Below are positions 1 through 8,542 of a stretch of 45,729 nt of DNA, in pieces. Origin of the DNA: Flavobacterium enshiense DK69 (lineage in GTDB: Bacteria > Bacteroidota > Bacteroidia > Flavobacteriales > Flavobacteriaceae); the NCBI RefSeq assembly GCF_000498495.1, contig NZ_AVCS01000025.1:1-45729 (forward strand), written 5' to 3'. The translations under genes were made by a program, and so were the position numbers. How positions within the stretch are numbered: position 1 is the stretch's first letter; each line of letters starts with the position of its first letter. The notes below the pieces were generated by a model, which saw only the letters and a program-made list of their open reading frames with translations, made no database searches and was not told the DNA's origin.

Positions 1-55
1 TCGGGATTTTTTATTAATTATTTTCTAAAACAAAATTAAACAGTCATAATCTACT

Positions 56-853
56 CTATTGCACTTCATAGTAGTATTCTGTTGTTCCATCAAAATTCCC
101 ATCAGAAGTTATTGCAGCTTTAATTGGAAAACCATAATCATTATAAGTAAAAGTTTTAAGTTTTGTATGTATTCCGGTAAATTCTGAACTGACATGCACC
201 TCTTTTACAACATTATGCAGATCCCCTTGATGAATAAAAATTTCCTCATAAAAGTAAAAGCGTAACTTTTCAAAACCTAAAATAACATTCAAAGGATTTT
301 CTTTATCATCGTAAGTAAAATCCTCAGTCCATGTTCTTGTACCTGTCACACCAACTTGACTGCTCTCGTTCTTCACTATAACACCATCTTCCAAAAAAAA
401 CTTCGAACTACCGCCAAACAAGTCCTGACTCTCGGCATCACCTCCATAATTATTGACTGTTACAGTGTTGTCTGCATTATACAAAAATTCAGCTCGTCCA
501 CTATGGCCATCATTTCGATGCGAAACAATACCTAACACCTTCCCGTTTGGATCATATGAAAAATAGGTTGTTGCACCTATAACATTTCCTCCATAATCTT
601 CAATTTTAGTAATTAAATCATCTATGTAGAAGAATTTTCTTATCTGGCCATTTGAATAAATCATCCGATTCAATTTGTCACCCTCATACTCATACTCAGT
701 TCCAAGAATTATATCACCGTTAGAACCTTTTTCAACATATTTTCGAAGTTTTGTCCCGTTCGTGGTCAATTGCTCTTCTGGAGCCGACACAGTATCATCA
801 CTTGAGCAGCTCAAAAGTACACAGGTCAAGAGCATTAAGATTATTTTATTCAT
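56..853 (-). CDS. Probable surface-exposed lipoprotein of unknown function
   Basis: 265 residues. The N-terminus is a lipoprotein signal: a short charged start, a hydrophobic stretch, and lipobox LLSC with the modified cysteine at about residue 16. The residues after it read SSDD, which resembles the lipoprotein export signal (SDD-type, acidic just after Cys) described in Flavobacterium for moving lipoproteins to the outer face of the outer membrane. The mature part is rich in Tyr, Asp and Gly and holds several short strand-like segments of the type FxYDxxGxxxG (for example YFSYDPNGKV, TFTYNDYGFP). These recall YD/RHS-like or DUF4595-like beta repeats seen in many Bacteroidota lipoproteins. 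I cannot assign a ligand or an enzymatic role. It is not in an obvious operon, since 124 bp separate it from the ABC permease upstream on the same strand. Lipoprotein status is well supported; surface location is inferred. Confidence 0.75.
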   Translation of the reverse strand: MNKIILMLLTCVLLSCSSDDTVSAPEEQLTTNGTKLRKYVEKGSNGDIILGTEYEYEGDKLNRMIYSNGQIRKFFYIDDLITKIEDYGGNVIGATTYFSYDPNGKVLGIVSHRNDGHSGRAEFLYNADNTVTVNNYGGDAESQDLFGGSSKFFLEDGVIVKNESSQVGVTGTRTWTEDFTYDDKENPLNVILGFEKLRFYFYEEIFIHQGDLHNVVKEVHVSSEFTGIHTKLKTFTYNDYGFPIKAAITSDGNFDGTTEYYYEVQ

Positions 854-872
854 AATTTAATTTTGAACGAGC

Positions 873-880
873 GAAAGTAG
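873..880 (-). promoter_or_regulatory. Candidate -7 box for the lipoprotein gene
   Basis: Read on the minus strand this is TACTTTCG, one base off the Bacteroidota -7 consensus TAnnTTTG. It lies 19 nt before the ATG at 853. A perfect TATATTTG match also exists on the same strand at 929-936, which would give a leader of about 70 nt. Neither has a good TTTG -33 element at the usual distance, so the choice between them is open. Confidence 0.3.
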
Positions 881-977
881 AAAATATTTACAAAAAAATT
901 AGTTTTTTGTTAAAAGAACAAGTTATACCAAATATAAAACAACCGCTCTTTTAACAGCTTAAATCCAAATTACAGTT

Positions 978-2243
978 TTACATCCCACTGCGAATAGCCT
1001 CAACCGGATCTAATTTAGAAGCCGCTATAGCAGGCACGATTCCTGAAACGAGTCCAATAAACGCTGCCAGTGAAGTTCCTATAAATATATTCCAGAAACC
1101 GAGCACGAATTCAAAATCCAAGGCTTTGGACATTCCTACAGCAATTCCCCACACCAGAAGCATCCCAACTATTCCGCCAATAACCGAAAGAATAATCGCT
1201 TCAAACAAGAACTGGAACATGATAAATCGGTTTTTGGCACCTAATGCTTTTTGAATACCGATAAGATTGGTACGCTCTTTCACCGAAACGAACATGATGT
1301 TTGCAATTCCGAAACCACCAACCAATAACGAGAATCCGCTGATAATCCAACCTACCATATTCATTTGCCCGACAATGTTGTCGATCATTTCCGTAAATCC
1401 GGAAAGAATATTGATAAAGAAATTATCGGGTTCACTGGTTTTTAACCCTCTGTAATTACGCAGCTTATAGGTCAGTTCTCCTTTAAACTCGTCAATATCG
1501 GTACCTTTTTCAGGCTTTAGTTCAATTACCGGAGTCAGTGCATCATTATTGTCACCGTAAATTCTTCTGAAATTATTACTCGGAATATAAGCTCTGGTAT
1601 CGTTACTTCCAAAAATGGATTCTCCCTGCTTTTTCAAAATCCCGACTACATTATAGCGTTGGCCGTACAAACGCACGGATTTACCAATCGGATTCATATC
1701 CCCAAAAAGGGTTGTAGCCACTTCACTACCTAAAACAATTACGCCCAAACCTGCATTTGATTCGGCTTCCGAGAAGAACCTCCCCTCACCTACCTTCACG
1801 TCGTCAATAATTTCAATTTCGTTTGTTGACGGGACAATTTCAATATCGCTGGCAGTTTGTTTTTCGAATTTAATATTTTCTCTTTTGGTGAAATAGGCGA
1901 AACAACTCTTATCCAAATTGCTCATCGAACGTCTTAAGTATAAATATTCGTCGTACGAAACATTAGGAAACTGCCCCACTTTCCAATCCGGTACATCTGT
2001 TGGACCAAATGAATATTTGAAGAGGTAGATCGTATTTTTGTCCAATCCGCTCAAATCGCTTTTTATTTTTCGGTCCATGGAGTCGACCGCAGTCAGAACC
2101 GCAATGATGGAAAAAATCCCAATAGTCACTCCCAACAACGAAAGCAGCGTTCGCAACTTATTGTTTCGAAGTGCGTTAAGTGCAAAGCTCAAACTCTCTT
2201 TTAAAAGTCGGGCATAAAGAACAGCATTGTTGTGATGACTCAT
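978..2243 (-). CDS. ABC transporter permease, MacB/FtsX type
   Basis: 421 residues with the classic four-helix layout. One membrane helix sits near residues 36-56 (after NNKLRTLLSLLGVTIGI), followed by a large periplasmic MacB-type core domain at about 60-290. Three more helices follow at about 298-320, 345-372 and 385-410. The C-terminal FtsX signature is clear: VKERTNLIGIQKALGA, then the closing PAIAASKLDPVEAIR. Such permeases do not move substrate through the membrane themselves. In characterised members (MacB, LolCE, FtsX) they pass ATP-driven mechanical motion to periplasmic partners. No ATPase or membrane-fusion gene is adjacent, so the partner must lie elsewhere or upstream of the window's logic. 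The predicted start is ATG at 2243; a 16-bp palindrome lies just ahead of it. The substrate is unknown. Confidence 0.88.
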   Translation of the reverse strand: MSHHNNAVLYARLLKESLSFALNALRNNKLRTLLSLLGVTIGIFSIIAVLTAVDSMDRKIKSDLSGLDKNTIYLFKYSFGPTDVPDWKVGQFPNVSYDEYLYLRRSMSNLDKSCFAYFTKRENIKFEKQTASDIEIVPSTNEIEIIDDVKVGEGRFFSEAESNAGLGVIVLGSEVATTLFGDMNPIGKSVRLYGQRYNVVGILKKQGESIFGSNDTRAYIPSNNFRRIYGDNNDALTPVIELKPEKGTDIDEFKGELTYKLRNYRGLKTSEPDNFFINILSGFTEMIDNIVGQMNMVGWIISGFSLLVGGFGIANIMFVSVKERTNLIGIQKALGAKNRFIMFQFLFEAIILSVIGGIVGMLLVWGIAVGMSKALDFEFVLGFWNIFIGTSLAAFIGLVSGIVPAIAASKLDPVEAIRSGM

Positions 2244-2260
2244 GGATCTGTGATTTTGAA

Positions 2261-2276
2261 ATTGCTTGCAAGCAAT
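2261..2276. repeat. Perfect 16-bp palindrome ahead of the ABC permease start
   Basis: The sequence ATTGCTTGCAAGCAAT is its own reverse complement over all 16 bases. It ends 17 bp upstream of the permease start codon (2243), inside a 290-bp intergenic region shared with the divergent purH gene. It could be a dimeric repressor or activator site, or could form a small hairpin in the 5' leader. No T-tract follows it, so it is not an intrinsic terminator. The rest of 2277-2533 holds the purH promoter, an imperfect CATGGT/ACCATG inverted repeat around 2417-2441, and no gene I can support. Confidence 0.6.
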
Positions 2277-2480
2277 ACCTGATTTGTATAAAAAACACCA
2301 AAAATGTTACAGAAATACAATACAAATCCTTACTAGCCCTGATGGGAGTGGCATCTTTTATGAGGCACAGGCAGTAAAAACCTGTGAGTCATAAAAATAA
2401 AACGGACGGCAGGAACATGGTTTACAAAAAAGCACCATGCCATTCGCTTCAAAAAAATATAAAAAACTATGTTATAATGT

Positions 2481-2511
2481 TTTAATGTTAACGTTACAAT
2501 ACCTACTTTTG
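2481..2511 (+). promoter_or_regulatory. Candidate purH promoter
   Basis: TACTTTTG at 2504-2511 matches the Bacteroidota -7 consensus TAnnTTTG. TTTA at 2481-2484, exactly 19 nt upstream, is a one-mismatch -33 element. The bases after the box (CACC) resemble those after the tRNA-Phe and HMG-CoA reductase boxes. The leader to the ATG at 2534 would be roughly 18 nt. Confidence 0.6.
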
Positions 2512-2533
2512 CACCTTTAAAAATAACGACACA

Positions 2534-4060
2534 ATGAACACTGCAAAAACTATTCAATCAGCGTTAATTTCGGTCTTCGACAAAGAAGGTTTAGAGCCAA
2601 TCGTAAAAAAATTACACGAGCACAATGTAACGATTTATTCTACCGGCGGAACGGAAGAATTCATTAAAAGCTTCGGCATTCCGGTTGTGGCGGTGGAAGA
2701 TGTAACTTCTTACCCTTCAATCCTTGGCGGACGAGTTAAAACATTACACCCGAAAATTTTTGGAGGAATCTTAAACCGTCAGGATCATGCAGGTGACGTG
2801 GCGCAGATGGAAGAATATCAGATTCCTCAGATTGATTTAGTGATTGTGGACTTATACCCGTTCGAAAAAACGGTTGCGTCTGGCGCAAGTGAAGCAGATA
2901 TCATCGAGAAAATCGATATCGGCGGAATTTCATTGATCCGTGCAGCGGCTAAAAACTTTAAAGATACCGTTATCGTGGCATCTGTGAATGAATATGCTTT
3001 GTTCCTTGACATGATTACAAAAGGAAACGGAACAACAACCCTTGAAGAAAGAAAACTACTGGCTACCAAGGCATTCCACGTTTCTTCTCACTATGACGGA
3101 GCTATTTTCAACTACTTCAATACAGACGAAACCATCTATAAAACAAGTATTGCTGACGGACAAATCTTACGTTACGGAGAAAACCCACACCAAAAAGGAT
3201 TTTTCTTCGGAGAATTTGAAAAAATGTTCAACAAAGTTCACGGAAAAGAGCTATCTTACAACAATCTATTGGATGTAGATGCAGCAGTGAATTTAATGGG
3301 TGAATTCAAAAATGACAACCCGACATTTGCGATCTTAAAACACAACAACGCTTGTGGATTAGCGACAAGAAACACCATGAAAGAAGCGTATTTGGAGGCT
3401 CTTGCAGGAGACCCAACTTCAGCTTTCGGAGGTGTTTTGATTGCAAACGGAAATATTGATTTGGCTACAGCCAATGAAATCAACCAGCTGTTCTGCGAGG
3501 TGGTAATTGCCCCAAGCTATGATAATGAAGCAATTGCAGTTTTAGAAGAAAAGAAAAACAGAATCATTTTGATTCAAAACGAAGTAGCATTACCTACAAA
3601 ACAAGTGAGAACTTGTCTTAACGGTTTGTTAATTCAGGATAAAGACAATATTACAGACAATAAAGAGCATTTGAAAGTCGTTACAATAACATCGCCTTCA
3701 GAACAGGAAGTAGCTGATTTACTGTTTGCCTCTAAAATCTGTAAGCACACGAAGTCCAACACTATCGTTTTTGCTAAAAACGGTCAGCTACTGGCTTCCG
3801 GAACCGGACAGACTTCAAGAGTAGATGCTTTGCGTCACGCTGTTGAAAAAGCAAACTCATTCGGATTTGATTTGAATGGCGCCGTGATGGCAAGTGATGC
3901 GTTCTTCCCGTTCCCTGATTGTGTGGAATTGGCAAAAAATGCCGGGATTACTGCGGTTATCCAACCGGGTGGTTCTATAAAAGACGAATTGAGTATCAAC
4001 TATTGCAACGAGAACAAAGTTTCAATGGTATTTACAGGAGTTCGCCATTTTAAACATTAA
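2534..4060 (+). CDS. purH: Bifunctional AICAR formyltransferase / IMP cyclohydrolase PurH
   Basis: 508 residues, the normal length for the family. It carries out the last two steps of de novo purine synthesis in the cytoplasm: formyl transfer from 10-formyl-THF to AICAR, then ring closure to IMP. The N-terminal MGS-like IMP cyclohydrolase domain (about 1-130) starts with SALISVFDKEGLEP and includes YSTGGTEEF and GGRVKTLHPKI. The transformylase domain follows (about 135-508) with RYGENPHQ, the catalytic Lys-His pair in ILKHNNACG (K269, H270), SAFGGV, TGQTSRVDA, and SDAFFPFPD near the C-terminus. It stands immediately upstream of mreB, an order I recall as common in Flavobacteriia. Only 55 bp separate the two, with a possible separate mreB promoter in the gap. 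Confidence 0.98.
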   Translation: MNTAKTIQSALISVFDKEGLEPIVKKLHEHNVTIYSTGGTEEFIKSFGIPVVAVEDVTSYPSILGGRVKTLHPKIFGGILNRQDHAGDVAQMEEYQIPQIDLVIVDLYPFEKTVASGASEADIIEKIDIGGISLIRAAAKNFKDTVIVASVNEYALFLDMITKGNGTTTLEERKLLATKAFHVSSHYDGAIFNYFNTDETIYKTSIADGQILRYGENPHQKGFFFGEFEKMFNKVHGKELSYNNLLDVDAAVNLMGEFKNDNPTFAILKHNNACGLATRNTMKEAYLEALAGDPTSAFGGVLIANGNIDLATANEINQLFCEVVIAPSYDNEAIAVLEEKKNRIILIQNEVALPTKQVRTCLNGLLIQDKDNITDNKEHLKVVTITSPSEQEVADLLFASKICKHTKSNTIVFAKNGQLLASGTGQTSRVDALRHAVEKANSFGFDLNGAVMASDAFFPFPDCVELAKNAGITAVIQPGGSIKDELSINYCNENKVSMVFTGVRHFKH

Positions 4061-4066
4061 TTTTAT

Positions 4067-4074
4067 TATTTTTG
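4067..4074 (+). promoter_or_regulatory. Candidate -7 box for the mreB operon
   Basis: TATTTTTG matches TAnnTTTG and lies 41 nt before the mreB ATG at 4116, in the purH-mreB gap. No clear TTTG -33 element lies at 17-23 nt spacing. The mre operon may therefore have its own start site as well as read-through from purH. Confidence 0.45.
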
Positions 4075-4115
4075 TAGGCTAATTATTTATAAATAAATTA
4101 AACCCTCTTTTGAGT

Positions 4116-5144
4116 ATGGGATTTTTTGATTTCATGACCGAGGACATCGCAATTGACCTTGGAACCGCAAATACCTTAATCATCCATAACGACAAGGTTG
4201 TTATCGACAGCCCGTCTATCGTTGCCCGCGACCGTATCTCCGGAAAAATTATTGCCGTTGGTAAGGAAGCGAACATGATGCAGGGTAAAACCCACGAGAA
4301 TATCAAAACTATTCGTCCGTTAAAAGACGGGGTTATTGCTGACTTCGATGCGTCGGAGAAAATGATCAGCATGTTTATAAAAAGCATTCCGGCCTTAAAG
4401 AAAAGAATGTTTACGCCGGCACTCCGCATGGTGGTCTGTATCCCTTCCGGGATTACCGAAGTGGAGATGCGTGCGGTAAAAGAATCGTGTGAGCGTGTAA
4501 ACGGAAAAGAAGTATACTTGATCCACGAACCGATGGCTGCGGCTATCGGTATCGGGGTTGACATCATGCAACCGAAAGGAAACATGATTGTGGATATAGG
4601 TGGAGGAACCACAGAAATTGCCGTTATCGCTTTAGGCGGTATCGTGTGTGACAAATCGGTTAAAATTGCCGGTGACGTTTTCACCAACGATATTATCTAC
4701 TACATGAGAACTCAGCACAACCTTTTTGTTGGGGAAACCACTGCAGAAAAAATCAAAATTGCCATCGGTGCCGCAACAGAAGATCTGGATACGCCACCGG
4801 ATGACATGGAAGTACAAGGACGTGACCTTTTAACAGGGAAACCAAAACAGGTTAACGTTTCTTACCGCGAGATTGCCAAAGCGCTTGACAAATCCATCCA
4901 GCGTATTGAAGATGCGGTTATGGAAACTTTGTCCCAAACACCACCTGAATTAGCAGCCGACATCTATAACACAGGTATTTACCTTGCAGGAGGAGGCTCG
5001 ATGTTACGAGGATTAGATAAGCGAATTTCACAAAAAACAGACCTACCGGTTTACATTGCTGAAGACCCACTGAGAGCAGTTGTACGAGGAACCGGAATGG
5101 CATTGAAAAACCTACAAAAATTTAGAAGTATTCTTATCAAATAA
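4116..5144 (+). CDS. mreB: Rod shape-determining protein MreB (actin-like)
   Basis: I chose the ATG at 4116 (342 residues) over a TTG two codons earlier. The ATG gives the conserved start MGFFDFMTEDIAIDLG and the normal family length. MreB is a bacterial actin that polymerises at the inner membrane and steers the elongasome. Visible nucleotide-binding motifs are DLGTANT (phosphate 1), IVDIGGGTTEIAV (phosphate 2) and LAGGGSMLRGLD (adenosine). The inter-subdomain element LIHEPMAAAIG is also present. It is the first gene of mreB-mreC-mreD-mrdA-rodA, all on the plus strand with gaps of at most 11 nt, so joint transcription is expected. Confidence 0.98.
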   Translation: MGFFDFMTEDIAIDLGTANTLIIHNDKVVIDSPSIVARDRISGKIIAVGKEANMMQGKTHENIKTIRPLKDGVIADFDASEKMISMFIKSIPALKKRMFTPALRMVVCIPSGITEVEMRAVKESCERVNGKEVYLIHEPMAAAIGIGVDIMQPKGNMIVDIGGGTTEIAVIALGGIVCDKSVKIAGDVFTNDIIYYMRTQHNLFVGETTAEKIKIAIGAATEDLDTPPDDMEVQGRDLLTGKPKQVNVSYREIAKALDKSIQRIEDAVMETLSQTPPELAADIYNTGIYLAGGGSMLRGLDKRISQKTDLPVYIAEDPLRAVVRGTGMALKNLQKFRSILIK

Positions 5145-5155
5145 CGAAATAATAC

Positions 5156-5983
5156 ATGCAGCAAATAATTAATTTTATATTTAAAAACAGCATCCGATTG
5201 CTGTTTTTGCTGCTTTTGATAACATCATTAACTCTTACGATTCAATCGCATTCTTATCACAGAAGCCAGTTTGTAAGTTCTGCCAACGATGTGACCGGAG
5301 GGGTTTACCAGCGAATCAACAATGTGAAAGAATATTTCCATTTACGCACTCAAAACGATGAACTCGCCAAGGAGAATGCCTATCTGAAACAATTACTTTA
5401 CAACAAACCCGATACGGTAATCGCTTCGACCGAACTGATTCCGAGAGGATATGAAGACATCAAGGTAATTCAATCGAAGGTAATCAAAAACTCATTCAAC
5501 GTTCCCGAAAACTACCTTACCCTTAACAGCGGAAGCAAAGACGGAATTAAACCGGACATGGGCGTTGTAAACAGTTTGGGAATTGTCGGCATCGTAGAGA
5601 AAACATCTAAAAATTTCGCTACTGTTCAGAGTATCCTTAACGTTAAATCGCAAATTAATGCCAAGATTAAAAAATCGAACCATTTCGGTTCTTTAATCTG
5701 GAATGCTAAAAACGTTGGTTATGCCCAGTTAATAGACGTGCCGAGACTTGCCTCCGTGCGCAAAGGTGACACCATCGTTACCGGTGGACGTTCGGTAATC
5801 TTTCCGGAAAATATCCCAATCGGAAAAATCGACAAGATATTCATCGACAAAGCAACAAACTATTACACGATCAACATCCGTTTGTTCAACGATATGACAA
5901 ATTTAGGTCACGTTTATGTGATTGAAAATGTAAAACGAAAGGAAATCATTAAATTAGAAGAAGAAACAAAACCTGATGAATAG
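5156..5983 (+). CDS. mreC: Rod shape-determining protein MreC
   Basis: 275 residues with a bitopic layout: a short cytoplasmic N-terminus, one membrane helix at about 13-29, and a coiled-coil segment at about 50-90 (KEYFHLRTQNDELAKENAYL). The periplasmic double beta-barrel domain (about 100-260) contains the typical GSKDGIKPDMGVVNSLGIVG and ends with KGDTIVTGG and FPENIPIGKI. In characterised rods MreC links cytoplasmic MreB to PBP2 and activates it. It starts 11 nt after mreB and its end overlaps mreD by 8 bp, so translation of the two is likely coupled. A charged Glu/Lys tail closes the protein. Confidence 0.96.
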   Translation: MQQIINFIFKNSIRLLFLLLLITSLTLTIQSHSYHRSQFVSSANDVTGGVYQRINNVKEYFHLRTQNDELAKENAYLKQLLYNKPDTVIASTELIPRGYEDIKVIQSKVIKNSFNVPENYLTLNSGSKDGIKPDMGVVNSLGIVGIVEKTSKNFATVQSILNVKSQINAKIKKSNHFGSLIWNAKNVGYAQLIDVPRLASVRKGDTIVTGGRSVIFPENIPIGKIDKIFIDKATNYYTINIRLFNDMTNLGHVYVIENVKRKEIIKLEEETKPDE

Positions 5984-6482
5984 CACTTTTCTCCTAAATA
6001 TTTTTCGGTTTGTGATTTTGCTGGCCCTACAGATTGTGCTGTTTAACAACATTAACTTTCTGGGGTTCGTAAATCCTTTTCCTTACATTTTATTTATAAT
6101 CCTGTATCCGGTAAACGGCAACAGGGCCGGATTGCTTGCCGCAAGTTTTTTACTTGGCCTAGCCATGGATATGTTTCTTAATTCGGGAGGCGTACACGCT
6201 ACTGCCTGCTTGGTTTTAGCATTTTTCAGACCTTCGATTTTTAAATTTGCTTTTGGTATCAGTTATGAATACCAAACCGTTAAAATTGCCGACAAGTTTT
6301 CCCCGGAACGCTTTTCATTTATTCTTATCGCAGTATTATTACACCACATGGTGTTATACCTATTAGAAATCTTCCGATTTAATTTCTTTTGGGAAATTTT
6401 ATGGCGAACTTTGCTATCAACAACGTTTACACTGTTACTTTGCTTTATAATTATTTATTTGATTAAGCCAAGCAAACGATGA
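5976..6482 (+). CDS. mreD: Rod shape-determining membrane protein MreD
   Basis: 168 residues, almost wholly hydrophobic with about five membrane helices, as in MreD. Recognisable pieces are the N-terminal helix with LLALQIVLFNNI, the PFPYILFIILYP segment, and GLAMDMFLNSGGVHATA, which resembles the conserved loop (DxFxxxxGxH) of Bacteroidota MreD. It overlaps mreC by 8 bp and mrdA by 4 bp (ATGA), which suggests translational coupling and fixed stoichiometry. The sequence alone would be weak evidence; its position between mreC and PBP2 makes the call firm. Confidence 0.93.
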   Translation: MNSTFLLNIFRFVILLALQIVLFNNINFLGFVNPFPYILFIILYPVNGNRAGLLAASFLLGLAMDMFLNSGGVHATACLVLAFFRPSIFKFAFGISYEYQTVKIADKFSPERFSFILIAVLLHHMVLYLLEIFRFNFFWEILWRTLLSTTFTLLLCFIIIYLIKPSKR

Positions 6483-8542
6483 GAAAGCTATTTTTACCCA
6501 GTTTTATTATTGTTATAGCAACTGTGCTGATAGCAAGGCTTTTCTATTTGCAGATATTGGACGATTCTTACATCAAGAAATCAGACAACAATGCTATTAA
6601 AATCGTATACGATTATCCGGAGCGCGGTTATATTTATGATCGAAACGGAGCTCTTTTGGTAGCCAACCAGCCCTCTTATGACATCATGGTCATCCCTAAA
6701 GAGATAAAAAACCTTGACACCTTGGAGTTTTGCACCATCTTGAAAATCACCAAAGACGAGTTTATTAAGAAAATCGAAAAAGCCAAGGTATACAGTCCCA
6801 GACTTCCCTCAGTTTTTTTAGCGCAGTTGAACAAAAACGAGTATGCTGCTTTTCAGGAAAAAATCAGAAAATACGAAGGTTTCTACATTCAAAAACGTTC
6901 TCTCCGCGATTATCAGGTTGAAGTGGGCGCCAATGTTTTTGGATACATCACCCAGGTAAATGATGCTATCATAGAGAAAAATCCGTACTACAAAAGCGGA
7001 GACTTGATTGGTATGCAGGGAGTAGAGCAAATGTACGAAGAGGTTTTACGCGGAATCAAAGGCGTAAAATACCGTCAGCGTGACCGTTTTAATAAAGATA
7101 TTGGCCCCTACAAAGAAGGTATTTACGACACCACAGCCGTACAGGGAAAAGACATTACGTTAACACTTGATGCCGAACTTCAAAAATACGGTGAAGCCTT
7201 AATGAAAAATAAACGAGGCGGAATTGTGGCCATTGAACCGAAAACAGGAGAAATTTTGGCCTTGGTTACTGCGCCATCATACGACCCTGCTATTTTAGTT
7301 GGTAGAGAACGTTCTAAAAATTATACGGCTTTGTACAATGATTCAATTGCCATGCCTTTGTTTGACAGAGGACTATTAGCCGAATATCCACCTGGATCTC
7401 CTTTTAAAATACTAACCGCTTTAGTCGCTTTACAGGAAGGCGTTATTGACGAACAAACGCAATTTGTCTGTAATCACGGTTGGTCCTACGGAAGAGGATC
7501 TTTCATGAAGTGTCACTGTGGAGGTGGCGTTCGCAATCTGAATGTCGGAATTTACAAGTCCTGTAATGCCTATTTTGGCAATGTCTATAGACTAACAATA
7601 GATAAATACCAAAAACCCCGTTTCGGAGTCAATGCTTGGAGTGGTCACCTTAAAAGTTTTGGCTTAGGTAATTTCATGGGGTATGATTTACCACCAGGAA
7701 GAAAGGGACACATCCCTACCTCTAAATACTACGACCGTTGGTATCCTAATGGAGGTTGGAGAAGTTCAACCATTATTTCGAATTCAATCGGACAGGGAGA
7801 GGTTTTGATGACACCTATCCAATTAGCTAACATGATGGCTACCATTGCAAATCAAGGTTACTATTATACGCCTCATATCATCAAAAAAATCAAAGGTCAG
7901 CAAATCGATAAAAAATTCAGAACGAAGCACATCACAACTATCGATAAGCAATATTACACACCTGTAGTAAATGGTTTGTTTGACGTATTCAACCACGGTA
8001 CAGCCGCTGGAGTGCGCGTGGAAGGAATAGAAATATGCGGAAAAACAGGTACCGCCGAAAACTTTACCAAAATTAGCGGTAAACGCGTTCAGTTACAGGA
8101 CCACTCCGTTTTCGTTGCTTTTGCCCCACGCCACGATCCAAAAATTGCTATAGCCGTATTAGTAGAAAATGGGCACTATGGCGCGACTTGGGCTGCGCCA
8201 ATTTCAAGTTTGATGATTGAGAAATACATCAAGAAAGACACCATTACTCGTGTTGATCTTGAGCGACGCATGCTCGAAGGAAGTCTTCAGGCCGAATACG
8301 ATAAAGTCATCAATGGTTTTTATGTCGATCCTAATTGGGAGAAAAAAAATGAGGTTGAGGGCGACAAAAAAACTGAAGTCAAAGAAGTTAAAGACGAGAA
8401 AAAAACAGATACTAAATCCGGCACTAAAAAAGAGGAAAAAAAAGAAAGCCCTCAAAAAAATAACCCAAACATAAAAACAACGGGTACGGATAAAAAAACA
8501 ACCGTTACTACCAATAAAAAACAGAAGTCGGAAAAGAAATGA
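6479..8542 (+). CDS. mrdA: Penicillin-binding protein 2, elongation transpeptidase
   Basis: 687 residues. PBP2 crosslinks new lateral-wall peptidoglycan in the periplasm. One N-terminal membrane anchor (about 5-22) is followed by a dimerisation/pedestal domain (about 45-220, with RGYIYDRNGALLVANQPSYD). The transpeptidase domain spans about 225-590. All three catalytic motifs are present: SxxK as GSPFK (S307, K310), SxN as SCN (S361, N363) and KTG (from K522). After the folded domain comes a Lys/Glu/Thr-rich, low-complexity tail (about 605-687) that is not needed for catalysis in other PBP2s. The DNA there has many A-runs. The gene overlaps mreD and rodA by 4 bp each, so PBP2 and its glycosyltransferase partner RodA are made together. 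Confidence 0.97.
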   Translation: MRKLFLPSFIIVIATVLIARLFYLQILDDSYIKKSDNNAIKIVYDYPERGYIYDRNGALLVANQPSYDIMVIPKEIKNLDTLEFCTILKITKDEFIKKIEKAKVYSPRLPSVFLAQLNKNEYAAFQEKIRKYEGFYIQKRSLRDYQVEVGANVFGYITQVNDAIIEKNPYYKSGDLIGMQGVEQMYEEVLRGIKGVKYRQRDRFNKDIGPYKEGIYDTTAVQGKDITLTLDAELQKYGEALMKNKRGGIVAIEPKTGEILALVTAPSYDPAILVGRERSKNYTALYNDSIAMPLFDRGLLAEYPPGSPFKILTALVALQEGVIDEQTQFVCNHGWSYGRGSFMKCHCGGGVRNLNVGIYKSCNAYFGNVYRLTIDKYQKPRFGVNAWSGHLKSFGLGNFMGYDLPPGRKGHIPTSKYYDRWYPNGGWRSSTIISNSIGQGEVLMTPIQLANMMATIANQGYYYTPHIIKKIKGQQIDKKFRTKHITTIDKQYYTPVVNGLFDVFNHGTAAGVRVEGIEICGKTGTAENFTKISGKRVQLQDHSVFVAFAPRHDPKIAIAVLVENGHYGATWAAPISSLMIEKYIKKDTITRVDLERRMLEGSLQAEYDKVINGFYVDPNWEKKNEVEGDKKTEVKEVKDEKKTDTKSGTKKEEKKESPQKNNPNIKTTGTDKKTTVTTNKKQKSEKK

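Noticed and set aside
1..20. Terminator remnant at the left edge
   Set aside because: CGGGATTTTTT at the start could be the 3' arm and T-tract of a hairpin ending a gene outside the window, but its other arm is not visible, so it is not annotated.
2333..2557. 74-codon minus-strand frame in the purH upstream region
   Set aside because: It crosses the purH start and promoter, has no recognisable domain and no promoter of its own.
4079..4687. 202-codon antisense frame over mreB
   Set aside because: It lies wholly opposite a highly conserved gene and its residues follow the mreB codon pattern; no promoter or family features.
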